From: QGNO01 sp964493125
Lineage (GTDB): Bacteria > Chloroflexota > Dehalococcoidia > Lucifugimonadales > QGNO01
DNA length: 53,162 nucleotides
Assembly: GCA_964493125.1 (NCBI GenBank)
Contig: CAZBMS010000005.1
Location: 1 to 53,162 of the forward strand
Direction of reading: 5' to 3'
The first letter of the stretch is position 1; each line of letters opens with the position of its first letter. The notes under the pieces are model-generated. The model saw only the letters and a list, made by a program, of their open reading frames with translations. It ran no database searches and was not told the DNA's origin. The translations under genes were made by a program, and so were the position numbers. Below, in pieces: positions 42,216 to 50,548 of this stretch.

Positions 42216-43592
42216 TTACTCTTCTACTCGTAGGGCTGGTATAGTTCTGCGACCAATTTTGATCTCTTCACTCAAAGTTTGCCCTTCTTTAATGTCAAAC
42301 AGTGGTATAAGCGGGAATGCCTTTGCAAAAAGTAGCAGCAGCAAGAAAACAAAGGCGTATCCGCCTACTATAATGGTAACCTCTATTAAGCTGGGATGAT
42401 AAGCTCCCCAATCAAAAGAGAAAGGTGTTTTTCTAGATAGGCCAGGGATCACAATTATCAACCTTTCAAGCCACATACCTATGTTAACTAAAAGGGATGT
42501 CCAAAACATCATCATCCAGCTTCGACGAACCCGTTTAGACAACCACAGTCCTACCGGTATCACATAACCAGCCAGCAAGAATGTCAGGAAAAGAGGCCAC
42601 CAAGGCCAAGTAAATACTTGAAGCTCTCTTAGGGCGATTTCCTGAGATTCGCGACTAAATAACGCGAAGGAAAATTCAAGAAAGAAGAAGTAGAGCCAAG
42701 CAGTTGCTATTACTATTAATAGCCTGCCAAGTGCGTCAATATGTTCTTCACGAATATATGAATGCCAACCAAACAACCATCTCATTAATACCATCATGGT
42801 AACTACAGCGGAAACTCCGGAATGAACAGCACCTATTACAAAATATGGCGCAAATATAGTCACATGCCAAGCTTCTACAGATATAGCAACTGCGAAGTCC
42901 CACGAGACTATACTGTGTACAGACACGAAAACTGGTAGTAGCAGAGCAGAAAGCAAGAATCCGGCGACTATTTGTAATTTCCATTGTCGGGGAGTACCGC
43001 GCCATCCCATTGCCAATATGCTATATATTTGATGCCTTATTCCTGTGGTTCTATCCCTTAGAACCGCCAAGTCAGGTATCAAAGCGACTATTACAAATAG
43101 TGCGCTACCGGTGAGGTAAGTGAATATAGCACTGGGGTCCCATACCAGCGGGGATCGGATATTTATCCAAATACCACGTGAAAAATCATAAGGAAACGCC
43201 CAATACAGGATCCGCCAGAGGCGTCCAGCATGAATTACAGGGTGTAAGGCAGCCCACAGTAGTGAAAGAACAGTCAAAACTTCTGCTGCTCTAGTCGCAG
43301 GTCGACGCCACTCAGCTTTACTCAGCCTCAGAATAGCCGACAACATAACTCCAGCATGGCTGATTCCGATCCAAAATATGAAGTCCACTATGAATAATCC
43401 CCACATTACGGGGCGGTTTAAGCCAGTGACTCCGAGACCTTTATTAACTAGTACAGCGATAGATGCTAACGCGGCAAGAACAAACACTCCGAGTACGCCC
43501 ACCGTTATCCACCACCAAAGAGGCGCCTTTAATGTAACGTTCAGCAGCTCCGCGTTTATTTGTTTATGAGGTAGTGCAACACGTTGTTGCAT
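42216..43592 (-). CDS. actC: Alternative complex III quinol-oxidising subunit ActC (NrfD/PsrC family)
   Basis: 458-aa integral membrane protein with about 10 segments. ActC-type stretches are TVLSLLWAALHPVIHAGRLW, WINIRSPLVWDPSA and ALIPDLAVLRDRTTG; His/Asp residues in these helices line the menaquinol site in relatives. Electrons would pass from quinol to the Fe-S subunit. I assign ActC here (and ActF to the neighbour) from these stretches; the two NrfD genes are paralogues, so the names could be exchanged. Confidence 0.85.
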   Translation of the reverse strand: MQQRVALPHKQINAELLNVTLKAPLWWWITVGVLGVFVLAALASIAVLVNKGLGVTGLNRPVMWGLFIVDFIFWIGISHAGVMLSAILRLSKAEWRRPATRAAEVLTVLSLLWAALHPVIHAGRLWRILYWAFPYDFSRGIWINIRSPLVWDPSAIFTYLTGSALFVIVALIPDLAVLRDRTTGIRHQIYSILAMGWRGTPRQWKLQIVAGFLLSALLLPVFVSVHSIVSWDFAVAISVEAWHVTIFAPYFVIGAVHSGVSAVVTMMVLMRWLFGWHSYIREEHIDALGRLLIVIATAWLYFFFLEFSFALFSRESQEIALRELQVFTWPWWPLFLTFLLAGYVIPVGLWLSKRVRRSWMMMFWTSLLVNIGMWLERLIIVIPGLSRKTPFSFDWGAYHPSLIEVTIIVGGYAFVFLLLLLFAKAFPLIPLFDIKEGQTLSEEIKIGRRTIPALRVEE

Positions 43593-43614
43593 TTTGTCTT
43601 AACGCTCCTTATAA

Positions 43615-45033
43615 CTATTCCGGTTTTCCTAATATTAGTAGCTTGGTCCTTAGATACGGCTTTACGGCCCTTATCTTAATGCCCTCAGATATCTCCCAAA
43701 GTGAAAATATCGGGAAAAGCTTTGCCGCTAAGGAAAGCATGAAAATTCCGCCTGATAAACCGCCGATCACAATTAATACATCAAAGACATCAGGGGATTG
43801 GAAGCCCGGCACTAAATGCAGGCTGTGATCAAATATACTTACAGGAGAGTTTATATAATCAACTGAGTATGAAGCTACATAGATGCGAATCTTGTCTATA
43901 AGAGTACCTACCAATATTAAAGACGCGGCAAGGGTTGGCCCCCACATGGTTTTACGAACTGAATTCCACAGAAGTATGATGAATGGTGCAAGAAAGTTCA
44001 GAATGAATGCAGAAAAGAATAGGACTTTGTACGGTCCGAACATTAACAGGTCAAGAACATTAACTTCGGCTGGCATTTTGCCATACCAGTAGATAATGAA
44101 ACCAGACCACCAAAAATAGAAGAACATCAAGGAAAGGGCCAGCAATATCTTACTGGCTGCCCAGAAGTGCTCCATCTGGATGTATTCTTCGAATCCACAA
44201 TATCTTCTTACAAGCCACAATGTTACTATCACAGCAGCTAGCCCAGCTTGGAGTCCGGTTACTGATTGAAATGCCGGGAAAATGGCATCTTTCCATCCTG
44301 GTACTAGAGCCATCCCGAAGTCTACGCTAAAAAATGACAAGGCTCCGACCAGTAAGAAGAAGTAGCAGGCGCCTAGAAAAGTCAGCCCTCCCTTCTTGAT
44401 TGACCATTGTTTACTATTTCCAGCCCACCCCTTACTCAGCCACCCTCTAGGTTTACCCAGCTTGTCGTTTAGGTTAGCTTTATCTGATCGTACTGAAACC
44501 AAGAGTAGGGCTATGCCTGAGACAACTAGCATAGCGATGATTAGGGTTATCCAGAAATGGGGCGCCCATGGTATCCGTATGGATGAGCCTCCGTTGTCTG
44601 CTTGAAACCACAAAGTGAACCTGTTATTCGCGTTTGGAACAAGGAGTAATAGCGGAATGAACAATGCAAGTGTCAGGACTCCTACAGCAGCGTATAATTC
44701 AGAAATCCTCGCAAATGGTCTGCGCCAATGCGCCTGTGTGAGCCTTAGAGCCACAATCATGAGGGGTGCGCCTGCTCCGGCAGTCAATAGAAACGCTACG
44801 GTTGCTGCGTAATAACCCCAAGGAGCCCTGTACTCAAATCCGTCGGTAGTTGCCCTGATTACTATCGCAATAATACCTAATAGAAACAGGAGTCCACTTA
44901 CCCCCATCAACTTTTTATGGCCTGCACTCATGGATGAGTGGCTAACAGCCATCTTATTATGGAATTCAGCAACAGTTATATCTGGGCCGAAATCTTTATG
45001 ATCATGCATGGGAGTGGTCTTTTGCCTCCGCAT
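43615..45033 (-). CDS. actF: Second NrfD-family membrane subunit (ActF-like)
   Basis: 472 aa with about 10 membrane segments and an N-terminal His-rich soluble leader (about 1-40). Has the NrfD-like LRLTQAHWRRPFARISELYA and HFWITLIIAMLVVSG. It lacks the RSPLVWD block of the other NrfD subunit, which fits ActF, a structural or proton-pathway subunit. The ATG at 45033 overlaps the Fe-S gene by 32 bp; an internal ATG at 45009 would reduce this to 8 bp and is possible. Two NrfD genes are adjacent here rather than separated by actD/actE. Confidence 0.8.
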   Translation of the reverse strand: MRRQKTTPMHDHKDFGPDITVAEFHNKMAVSHSSMSAGHKKLMGVSGLLFLLGIIAIVIRATTDGFEYRAPWGYYAATVAFLLTAGAGAPLMIVALRLTQAHWRRPFARISELYAAVGVLTLALFIPLLLLVPNANNRFTLWFQADNGGSSIRIPWAPHFWITLIIAMLVVSGIALLLVSVRSDKANLNDKLGKPRGWLSKGWAGNSKQWSIKKGGLTFLGACYFFLLVGALSFFSVDFGMALVPGWKDAIFPAFQSVTGLQAGLAAVIVTLWLVRRYCGFEEYIQMEHFWAASKILLALSLMFFYFWWSGFIIYWYGKMPAEVNVLDLLMFGPYKVLFFSAFILNFLAPFIILLWNSVRKTMWGPTLAASLILVGTLIDKIRIYVASYSVDYINSPVSIFDHSLHLVPGFQSPDVFDVLIVIGGLSGGIFMLSLAAKLFPIFSLWEISEGIKIRAVKPYLRTKLLILGKPE

Positions 45034-45730
45034 CTACCTTTGCTAAATAAATTACGTTTGTCTCGGTGCCCAACTCTTCACGAAGGTGGAATTTACGCTT
45101 ATTTTTTGCAAGCTCGGATACACGGCTATTTGAGTCGCTAATATCACCAAAAACCATTGCGTCTGTTGGACAAGCTTGGGCACACGCCGGTTGTATGTCG
45201 CCGTCCCTTAACTGACGCCCTTCTCTATCAGCATCCAACTCACCTCTACGGATTCTTTGAACACAGAAAGTACATTTTTCCATAACACCACGGCTCCTAA
45301 CCGTGACATCTGGATTAAGTTGATTCCTAAGAGACTCTGGCCAAACAGGTTCCCAGAAGTTGAAGAATCTGACGTGGTACGGGCAGTTGTTTTGGCAGTA
45401 ACGAGTTCCTACGCATCTGTTGTATACCTGAACGTTTAACCCTTCATTGTTGTGGTACGTTGCGAAGACAGGGCAAACGGGTTCACACGGGGCACTTCCA
45501 CATTGTTGACATAGAACAGGTAAGAACCGAGCTTTTACATTGGGGAATTCGCCTTCCCAGTAACGTTCAATTCTAATCCATTCAGTTGCCCGACGTTGTC
45601 GGAATATTTCATCTGAGTTTAGTGCAACGTTGTTCTCAGCTTGACAGGCTATTACACAGGCCTGACAACCTGTACATTTGTCGACATCTACGACCATTTG
45701 CCATTTTCTAGTTTGCCGTTCTATCACCAT
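45002..45730 (-). CDS. actB2: Alternative complex III iron-sulfur subunit (ActB2-like)
   Basis: 242-aa cytoplasm-style ferredoxin protein with four Cys clusters: CTGCQACVIACQAENN, CQQCGSAPCEPVCP, CVGTRYCQNNCPYH with CTFCVQRI, and CAQACPTDA. Together these can hold four Fe-S clusters forming a wire from the NrfD subunit towards the haem proteins. In several characterised complexes this domain is fused to the molybdopterin-like domain as one ActB; here the two are separate genes, 27 bp apart. Confidence 0.9.
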   Translation of the reverse strand: MVIERQTRKWQMVVDVDKCTGCQACVIACQAENNVALNSDEIFRQRRATEWIRIERYWEGEFPNVKARFLPVLCQQCGSAPCEPVCPVFATYHNNEGLNVQVYNRCVGTRYCQNNCPYHVRFFNFWEPVWPESLRNQLNPDVTVRSRGVMEKCTFCVQRIRRGELDADREGRQLRDGDIQPACAQACPTDAMVFGDISDSNSRVSELAKNKRKFHLREELGTETNVIYLAKVDAEAKDHSHA

Positions 45731-45757
45731 TTAGAATTCCTTATTATGAAAACCTAA

Positions 45758-48019
45758 TCAATGTTCAGGTTGTACTATTGGGAAAAGGCCCTCAGTAAAC
45801 TGTGGAGGGACTACACCTTCAAATTTAGGTAGTCTTACCCATTCCCCTGTTTTTGTTATGTTTACTTTCGTGTCCGACCACGCCAAGGCACCGGTGTCTT
45901 TGTCTTGTAATGGATTTACTATTGCCATTATATTAAAACCCCTACCTTTTCCAACTGAGGATCTGAACATGTCCGGACCGATTTCAAAATTACCGTAATG
46001 TTTATGCCCCAGTCCTGTTGGAACAGACAGGACTTCCGGCGGAGTCGCAGGATTTGGATAGGCAAGCGCTTTTATACTTCCAGTACTCGATGTTATTTCA
46101 AGCTGGTCTCCCTCTTTAATACCTAGTTCTTCTGCTTTGGCGGAGTTGATTTCAACCCAGGTTTCCCAAGTTGCAGTAGTTAGCGGATCTGGTGCTCCCT
46201 GAAGCCATGGCTGGTTAGCCCCGCGTCCATCTGTAATTGAATTGGATTCAAAAGGTATGAGATGGAATGGATACTCAGCACTGGTGCTGGGCATATCGTA
46301 TTCTGAGGTCATATCATCATTCGTGATTGGTCTTGTTCGACCCATGCTAGGTCCAGTAGACTTTTCATCCCACCATCCTCCCCTTTGGAGAACGGATATC
46401 CAGAAAGCCTCAAAATCACCCGATTGTATAGAACCGCGGTTTTGATCGTGTAATTGTAACGCTCTAGCCCGTACAGCTTCCTTCATATTTGAATAGGAAG
46501 GAGAATTGCCTAGCCTTGAATCCAAATCTAGTAGCACGTCACCAAAACTTCTAGTTCCTCTACCTGCATCTTGATTGAACGGGAAAACTACTGGCTGCTG
46601 GAAAGTGACTGTCTGGTAACCAGGGGCAGGGTCAGGATCGTGATCGCCCCATGATTCCAGGTACGTGTGATCTGGGAGTATAATGTCAGCTAGGGCACTA
46701 CTCTCATCCATAAAGCTTGAGAAGCTTATGATTGTATTAGCTTTCATCGCTTCGCCGGAGAAGTTTATCGATTCAAGAGTATAGGCAGGATTAGCTCCGT
46801 GAATTAACAGAGTATCCGTATTTCCAGATGACAAATCACCTACTAACGCTTTCCAGTCTTGAAAAGTTCCAACCGCGGATCGTTTGTCTACTCCCAAATC
46901 TGCTGGTTTCGGATTGAATATTATTCCACCCTTCTTTCCAATGTTTCCTAGCAATAAATTCAGTGAGTAAATCGCCTTCATGTTGAAAAGGCCATTTATA
47001 TGAGCGGCCGCGGTACCCCCACCAACGACTAATCCGTGTTCACTTTCAGCTAATCCATGGGCTATCTTTTTAATGACCTCAGGACTTAGTCCTGTGGCAC
47101 CTGCGGTCGATTCCGGGTTGTATCTTGCGAACCCAGCGGCGCCAGTTATCTGTTCTAGGGTTGATGTGTCAACGCGATCTGAGAAGTCATTTGCTAGAAC
47201 ATGGGCTATGCTTAAAGCAGCCAAGCCTTCCGCGCCGGGTTTCACATAATGCCATTTGTCTGCGTTGGCAGCCGTCATTGACATTCTGGGTTCAATCTGT
47301 ACAAGCGTACCCCTGTGGCCGTGTCCTTGCCTGAATTCTCCATAGGCCCGCCCGTATTGGACTGGGCTTAACCACGTCGAAAGGAAATCAGCACCGAAAT
47401 TCAGGACATAATCAGAATTCGCTATATCAAATACGGGCAATACTTGTTGCCCAAATAAATCCCTCATGGTTTTTGTGAGGGCAGTTTGTTCCATCGACTC
47501 TAAAGCGATGTGATTAATGCTATTCCGGTTCGCAAACTCATTTATTACGCGGCCTAGGCTACCACTCACAGGGTCAGTCACCATAGTGATAGACCTTGCT
47601 CCCTTTAGTCTTTCCTGGACCTCGCTCAGTGCCTCGTCCCAGGTTATAGGTTCAAACTCACCCGAGTCCCGAGCGCCAGTTTTTTTCATAGGACCTGTCA
47701 ATCTGTCTGGGTTGTAAAGGACTTGGAGACCAGCCTGCGATCTTACGGATGTTTTCCCCTTGCTTACCGGGTGATCTGGGTTGCCTTCAATCTTTATTGC
47801 ACGGCCTTCGATGATTCGTACTATTATGCCTTCTGCATTGTTACATTGAGCACATGAGGTTGCGTACCAGGCTTCTAGTCCTGCTACTAGGTCTTCCGGC
47901 ATTGTGGCAGGGCTTTGTACTAACAGTTCCTCTTCCGGAATTCCGCACCCCGCAAAAACTACGGTGCCCAGAGCACCTATCCCCGACCATTTTAAAAAGT
48001 TTCTTCTAGTTATAGTCAT
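45758..48019 (-). CDS. actB1: Molybdopterin-oxidoreductase-like subunit (ActB1-like), Tat lipoprotein
   Basis: 753-aa MopB-superfamily protein. The N-terminus has a twin-arginine signal (TRRNFLKW) and a lipobox-like FAGC (Cys25). Only CAQCN (Cys56, Cys59) remains of the usual N-terminal Fe-S motif; the third Cys is replaced. Later blocks: GNPDHPVSKGKTSVRSQAG, YVLNFGADFLSTW, LIHGANPAYTL, IILPDHTYLESWGDHDP and the C-terminal MopB dinucleotide-binding-like domain. In complex III this domain carries no molybdenum cofactor, so it is mainly structural and lipid-anchors the complex outside the membrane. Confidence 0.9.
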   Translation of the reverse strand: MTITRRNFLKWSGIGALGTVVFAGCGIPEEELLVQSPATMPEDLVAGLEAWYATSCAQCNNAEGIIVRIIEGRAIKIEGNPDHPVSKGKTSVRSQAGLQVLYNPDRLTGPMKKTGARDSGEFEPITWDEALSEVQERLKGARSITMVTDPVSGSLGRVINEFANRNSINHIALESMEQTALTKTMRDLFGQQVLPVFDIANSDYVLNFGADFLSTWLSPVQYGRAYGEFRQGHGHRGTLVQIEPRMSMTAANADKWHYVKPGAEGLAALSIAHVLANDFSDRVDTSTLEQITGAAGFARYNPESTAGATGLSPEVIKKIAHGLAESEHGLVVGGGTAAAHINGLFNMKAIYSLNLLLGNIGKKGGIIFNPKPADLGVDKRSAVGTFQDWKALVGDLSSGNTDTLLIHGANPAYTLESINFSGEAMKANTIISFSSFMDESSALADIILPDHTYLESWGDHDPDPAPGYQTVTFQQPVVFPFNQDAGRGTRSFGDVLLDLDSRLGNSPSYSNMKEAVRARALQLHDQNRGSIQSGDFEAFWISVLQRGGWWDEKSTGPSMGRTRPITNDDMTSEYDMPSTSAEYPFHLIPFESNSITDGRGANQPWLQGAPDPLTTATWETWVEINSAKAEELGIKEGDQLEITSSTGSIKALAYPNPATPPEVLSVPTGLGHKHYGNFEIGPDMFRSSVGKGRGFNIMAIVNPLQDKDTGALAWSDTKVNITKTGEWVRLPKFEGVVPPQFTEGLFPIVQPEH

Positions 48020-48031
48020 AATTAACTCGGC

Positions 48032-48625
48032 TTAACGATGGCATATAGTACAGTCAGTGGGAGCACTATATTCCCTATGACAATCTACGCAGTCCCCCAT
48101 TTTCAGTGCTCTAACTTGTTTAACCTTAAGCATAGACGCCACATCGCCGTGACAAGTAGAACATACTTCTGAAGTGCTCACTCCATCCTTCTCAGAGAAA
48201 TACCGAATGTGTGCGTCATGAACAAACTCTACGTGATCAGGTAGCCGGTGTACCCGTTTCCAGTTAATTGGCTGACCCGAATCACTTATGTCCCTCAGTT
48301 TTCCTATTTCAACTTTAGCTTTATCACTGGTTCCAGTAATCTGTTTATGACAGAACATACATTGCTGAACCGAAGGAACTGTAGCTGCTGCTCCATCTGC
48401 AACATTTCTGTGGCAGAACGTGCAATCTAACCCTAGGCCTCCATTTTCTATGGAGTCAGCGTGTATTGTATGTGGATAATCTATCGGTTGGTCAGGAGCT
48501 GAGGCACCAACCGGCAAACCAAACCATGCGTTGAAAAGGAAGAATACTGCTACTCCTGAAATTAATAGCCCACCGAATCCTACGACTGCTATAGCTATTA
48601 AGATTATGGGGTTATCTTTTAACAT
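48032..48625 (-). CDS. actA: Alternative complex III pentahaem cytochrome ActA
   Basis: 197 aa: one N-terminal membrane segment (about 6-32) and five CxxCH haem sites, in order CTFCH, CMFCH, CSTCH, CVDCH and CTICH. This is the expected haem count for ActA. The haems would collect electrons from the Fe-S subunit and pass them to ActE. Twelve bp separate it from the MopB gene. Confidence 0.92.
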   Translation of the reverse strand: MLKDNPIILIAIAVVGFGGLLISGVAVFFLFNAWFGLPVGASAPDQPIDYPHTIHADSIENGGLGLDCTFCHRNVADGAAATVPSVQQCMFCHKQITGTSDKAKVEIGKLRDISDSGQPINWKRVHRLPDHVEFVHDAHIRYFSEKDGVSTSEVCSTCHGDVASMLKVKQVRALKMGDCVDCHREYSAPTDCTICHR

Positions 48626-48649
48626 TGTTTAATTAGGACGTTTACTTTA

Positions 48650-48940
48650 CTAAATTAACCATCGATCCCAAACATCACTAATCCACCCAGTGTTGATTAG
48701 CGTCATAGTCAGAAGCGCAAACGCTATTACGAGCGAACCAAACGCAGCTGCGTAGATCAGAGGTCTCATCTTGGATATCGAACTTGGTAATTGGCCAGTG
48801 TTGGCTAATGAAGGAATTATTGCGTGAGCGGTTAGAAATAAGCCGGCAAACCCTAGGGAGAAAAGCACGTAGCCCCAAAGGAACCTAAGCATCACAGAGA
48901 TACTATGCCATATTTCGTTGTCTAGGTAGGCAGGATCCAT
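48650..48940 (-). CDS. Small two-TM protein heading the complex III operon
   Basis: 96 aa with two predicted membrane segments (about 20-42 and 62-84; FLWGYVLFSLGFAGLFLTAH and YAAAFGSLVIAFALLTMTL). No cofactor motif is present. I do not recognise the family. It precedes actA by 24 bp and is first in the transcript, so it may be an accessory or assembly subunit comparable to the small subunits found in some complexes, but this is inference. Confidence 0.65.
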   Translation of the reverse strand: MDPAYLDNEIWHSISVMLRFLWGYVLFSLGFAGLFLTAHAIIPSLANTGQLPSSISKMRPLIYAAAFGSLVIAFALLTMTLINTGWISDVWDRWLI

Positions 48941-48968
48941 CTGTTACTCTATAGAGGTGTTGTTGTAT

Positions 48969-49010
48969 TGATCGCTGTACACATGAACCGCAGCCTACGG
49001 TTCACGATCA
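48969..49010. promoter_or_regulatory. Nested inverted repeats in the complex III/Tat protein divergent gap
   Basis: TGAACCG (48984-48990) and CGGTTCA (48998-49004) form a perfect 7-bp inverted repeat around 7 nt. TGATCG (48969-48974) and CGATCA (49005-49010) form an outer 6-bp pair, with a 9-nt bulge on one side. It sits about 29-70 bp ahead of the first gene of the complex III operon. No T-run follows, so an operator is more likely than a terminator. The rest of the 254-bp gap (48941-49194) is AT-rich, with no convincing promoter hexamers. Confidence 0.45.
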
Positions 49011-49194
49011 CCGAAACTTTAACAGGTTATTGGCTAGGTGTGAAGAGGTTTGAGTTAAATTATTCACAAATTTCAGATAATTTCTTTGGAATGCACAGCT
49101 ATATTTGTAATTACGCGCTATAACTATTGCGTTTTGTGGCACTGAAATGTAAAAATGTGATCCTGTTGAACTTATCTTCCGATTGGAGCTGATT

Positions 49195-49425
49195 ATGCCC
49201 GAAGCAAAGACTGTTGAAGCCACCACGATCTCTAGGAGAGGTTTTCTTAAGCGAGCCTTCTTTGGCATGGCTGCACTGACTGTGGCTTCTATGGTCTCAA
49301 ATGGCTCTTCATCAATTAATGGAAGCTCAGGTAAGCTTGGTGGGGATTCCTCAATATTTTCCCCAAGACGTCAGGATCTTATTCGATACTGGCGAAACAG
49401 GCTGAGCGGACTCAGACTAAAGTAA
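49195..49425 (+). CDS. Small twin-arginine-signal protein, function unknown
   Basis: 76 aa. A complete Tat motif SRRGFLKR (13-20) is followed by a hydrophobic stretch FFGMAALTVASMV, then a Ser/Gly/Asn-rich part and a basic tail (RYWRNRLSGLRLK). Only about 35-40 residues would remain if the signal is cleaved. ATG with GGAG 6-7 nt upstream. Divergent from the complex III operon, which itself contains a Tat substrate. It is reminiscent of the short Tat-signal proteins found beside formate dehydrogenases, but I see no sequence identity strong enough to name it. Confidence 0.72.
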   Translation: MPEAKTVEATTISRRGFLKRAFFGMAALTVASMVSNGSSSINGSSGKLGGDSSIFSPRRQDLIRYWRNRLSGLRLK

Positions 49426-49474
49426 AGGTCCCGTAATATCGGAGCGTCTTTTATTGACGTCCTTGGTAGATTGA

Positions 49475-50548
49475 TCAGTGTTCCGAAGTTCCGTTTGGGA
49501 CTGTTACTAGGCTCCCCTCAATTGCGCATGTAAGCGGGTGCCCTGCGTCTATTCTTAGTGAAACAGCCTGACCTACGCTGTAGGTCCGGTAGTGTAGCTC
49601 AATACTGTGTACGACATTACCGGAAGGTAAAGCTATTTTGTAGAGGTTGTGTGCGCCTTGGAATACCCTTTCTAATATCCTGCATTTACCAGCTTGGTCA
49701 TCGGAAATTGATACATCATCTGGTCGTAGCATCAACTCTATAGACTTCTTCCCTGTAACATTTTTAGGTTGCTTTATTACACCTATTTCTGTAACTAATT
49801 TGTTTCCTTCAATCCGTGCCGGTATGAAGTCGGCTATTCCCATAAACTTTGCAACAAAAGTTGAAGTAGGGTTATGGAATATAACTTCTGGGGTGTCTAC
49901 CTGTTCAATCTTTCCCTCGTTCATCACTGCAATTCTGTCGCCAAACAGCATTGCCTCTTCTTGATCATGGGTTACAAATATAGCCGAAGTTTCAGCCTCG
50001 TTTAGTATGTCTAATACATCTCTCCTAACCCTACCCCTTAATCCTGCATCTAGGTTAGAAAATGGTTCGTCAAGTAATACTATGGCTGGTCGTGGTGCTA
50101 ATGCTCTGGCTAAAGCAACTCGTTGTTGTTCCCCTCCTGATAAAGCGTGTGGATAACGCTTTTCCATTCCTGTTAGGCCGACCATTGATAGAACCTCGCT
50201 TACCCGCTTGGGGCGTTCTGATTTGTTACGTATGCCGAATGCAACGTTATGTTCAACGTCCATGTGAGGGAACAAAGCGTAGTCTTGGAATACCATACCA
50301 ACCCGTCTTTTTTCCGGCGGCAAACTTTCCTCAGGGCCTGTAACAAGTTCGCCTCCTACTGCAAGTGTGCCCGAAGTTGGTGACTCGAAACCTGCGATGA
50401 GCCTCAATAATGTGGTTTTGCCACAACCGCTTGGGCCAATTAAAACCATTTTTTCTCCGTGGTCTATTGCTAGCTCCACGTTTTGGACTGAGAAATACTC
50501 AGTGAACTTTTTTGAAAGCCCAAAACATCTTATTGCGGGAGGCCTCAT
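49475..50548 (-). CDS. fbpC: Ferric iron ABC transporter, ATP-binding protein
   Basis: 357 aa ATPase of the Fbp/Pot type. Walker A LIGPSGCGKTTLL, Q-loop VFQDYALFPHM, ABC signature LSGGEQQRVALARAL, Walker B IVLLDEPFSNLD and the H-loop FVTHDQEEA. The C-terminal 110 or so residues form the TOBE regulatory domain. It energises import of Fe(III) delivered by the binding protein. The start overlaps the fbpB stop by 4 bp (ATGA). Confidence 0.9.
   Translation of the reverse strand: MRPPAIRCFGLSKKFTEYFSVQNVELAIDHGEKMVLIGPSGCGKTTLLRLIAGFESPTSGTLAVGGELVTGPEESLPPEKRRVGMVFQDYALFPHMDVEHNVAFGIRNKSERPKRVSEVLSMVGLTGMEKRYPHALSGGEQQRVALARALAPRPAIVLLDEPFSNLDAGLRGRVRRDVLDILNEAETSAIFVTHDQEEAMLFGDRIAVMNEGKIEQVDTPEVIFHNPTSTFVAKFMGIADFIPARIEGNKLVTEIGVIKQPKNVTGKKSIELMLRPDDVSISDDQAGKCRILERVFQGAHNLYKIALPSGNVVHSIELHYRTYSVGQAVSLRIDAGHPLTCAIEGSLVTVPNGTSEH

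Noticed and set aside
49441..49465. GGAGCGTC/GACGTCC hairpin between the Tat protein and fbpC as a terminator
   Set aside because: The arms pair imperfectly and the T-rich segment is in the loop, not after the stem.
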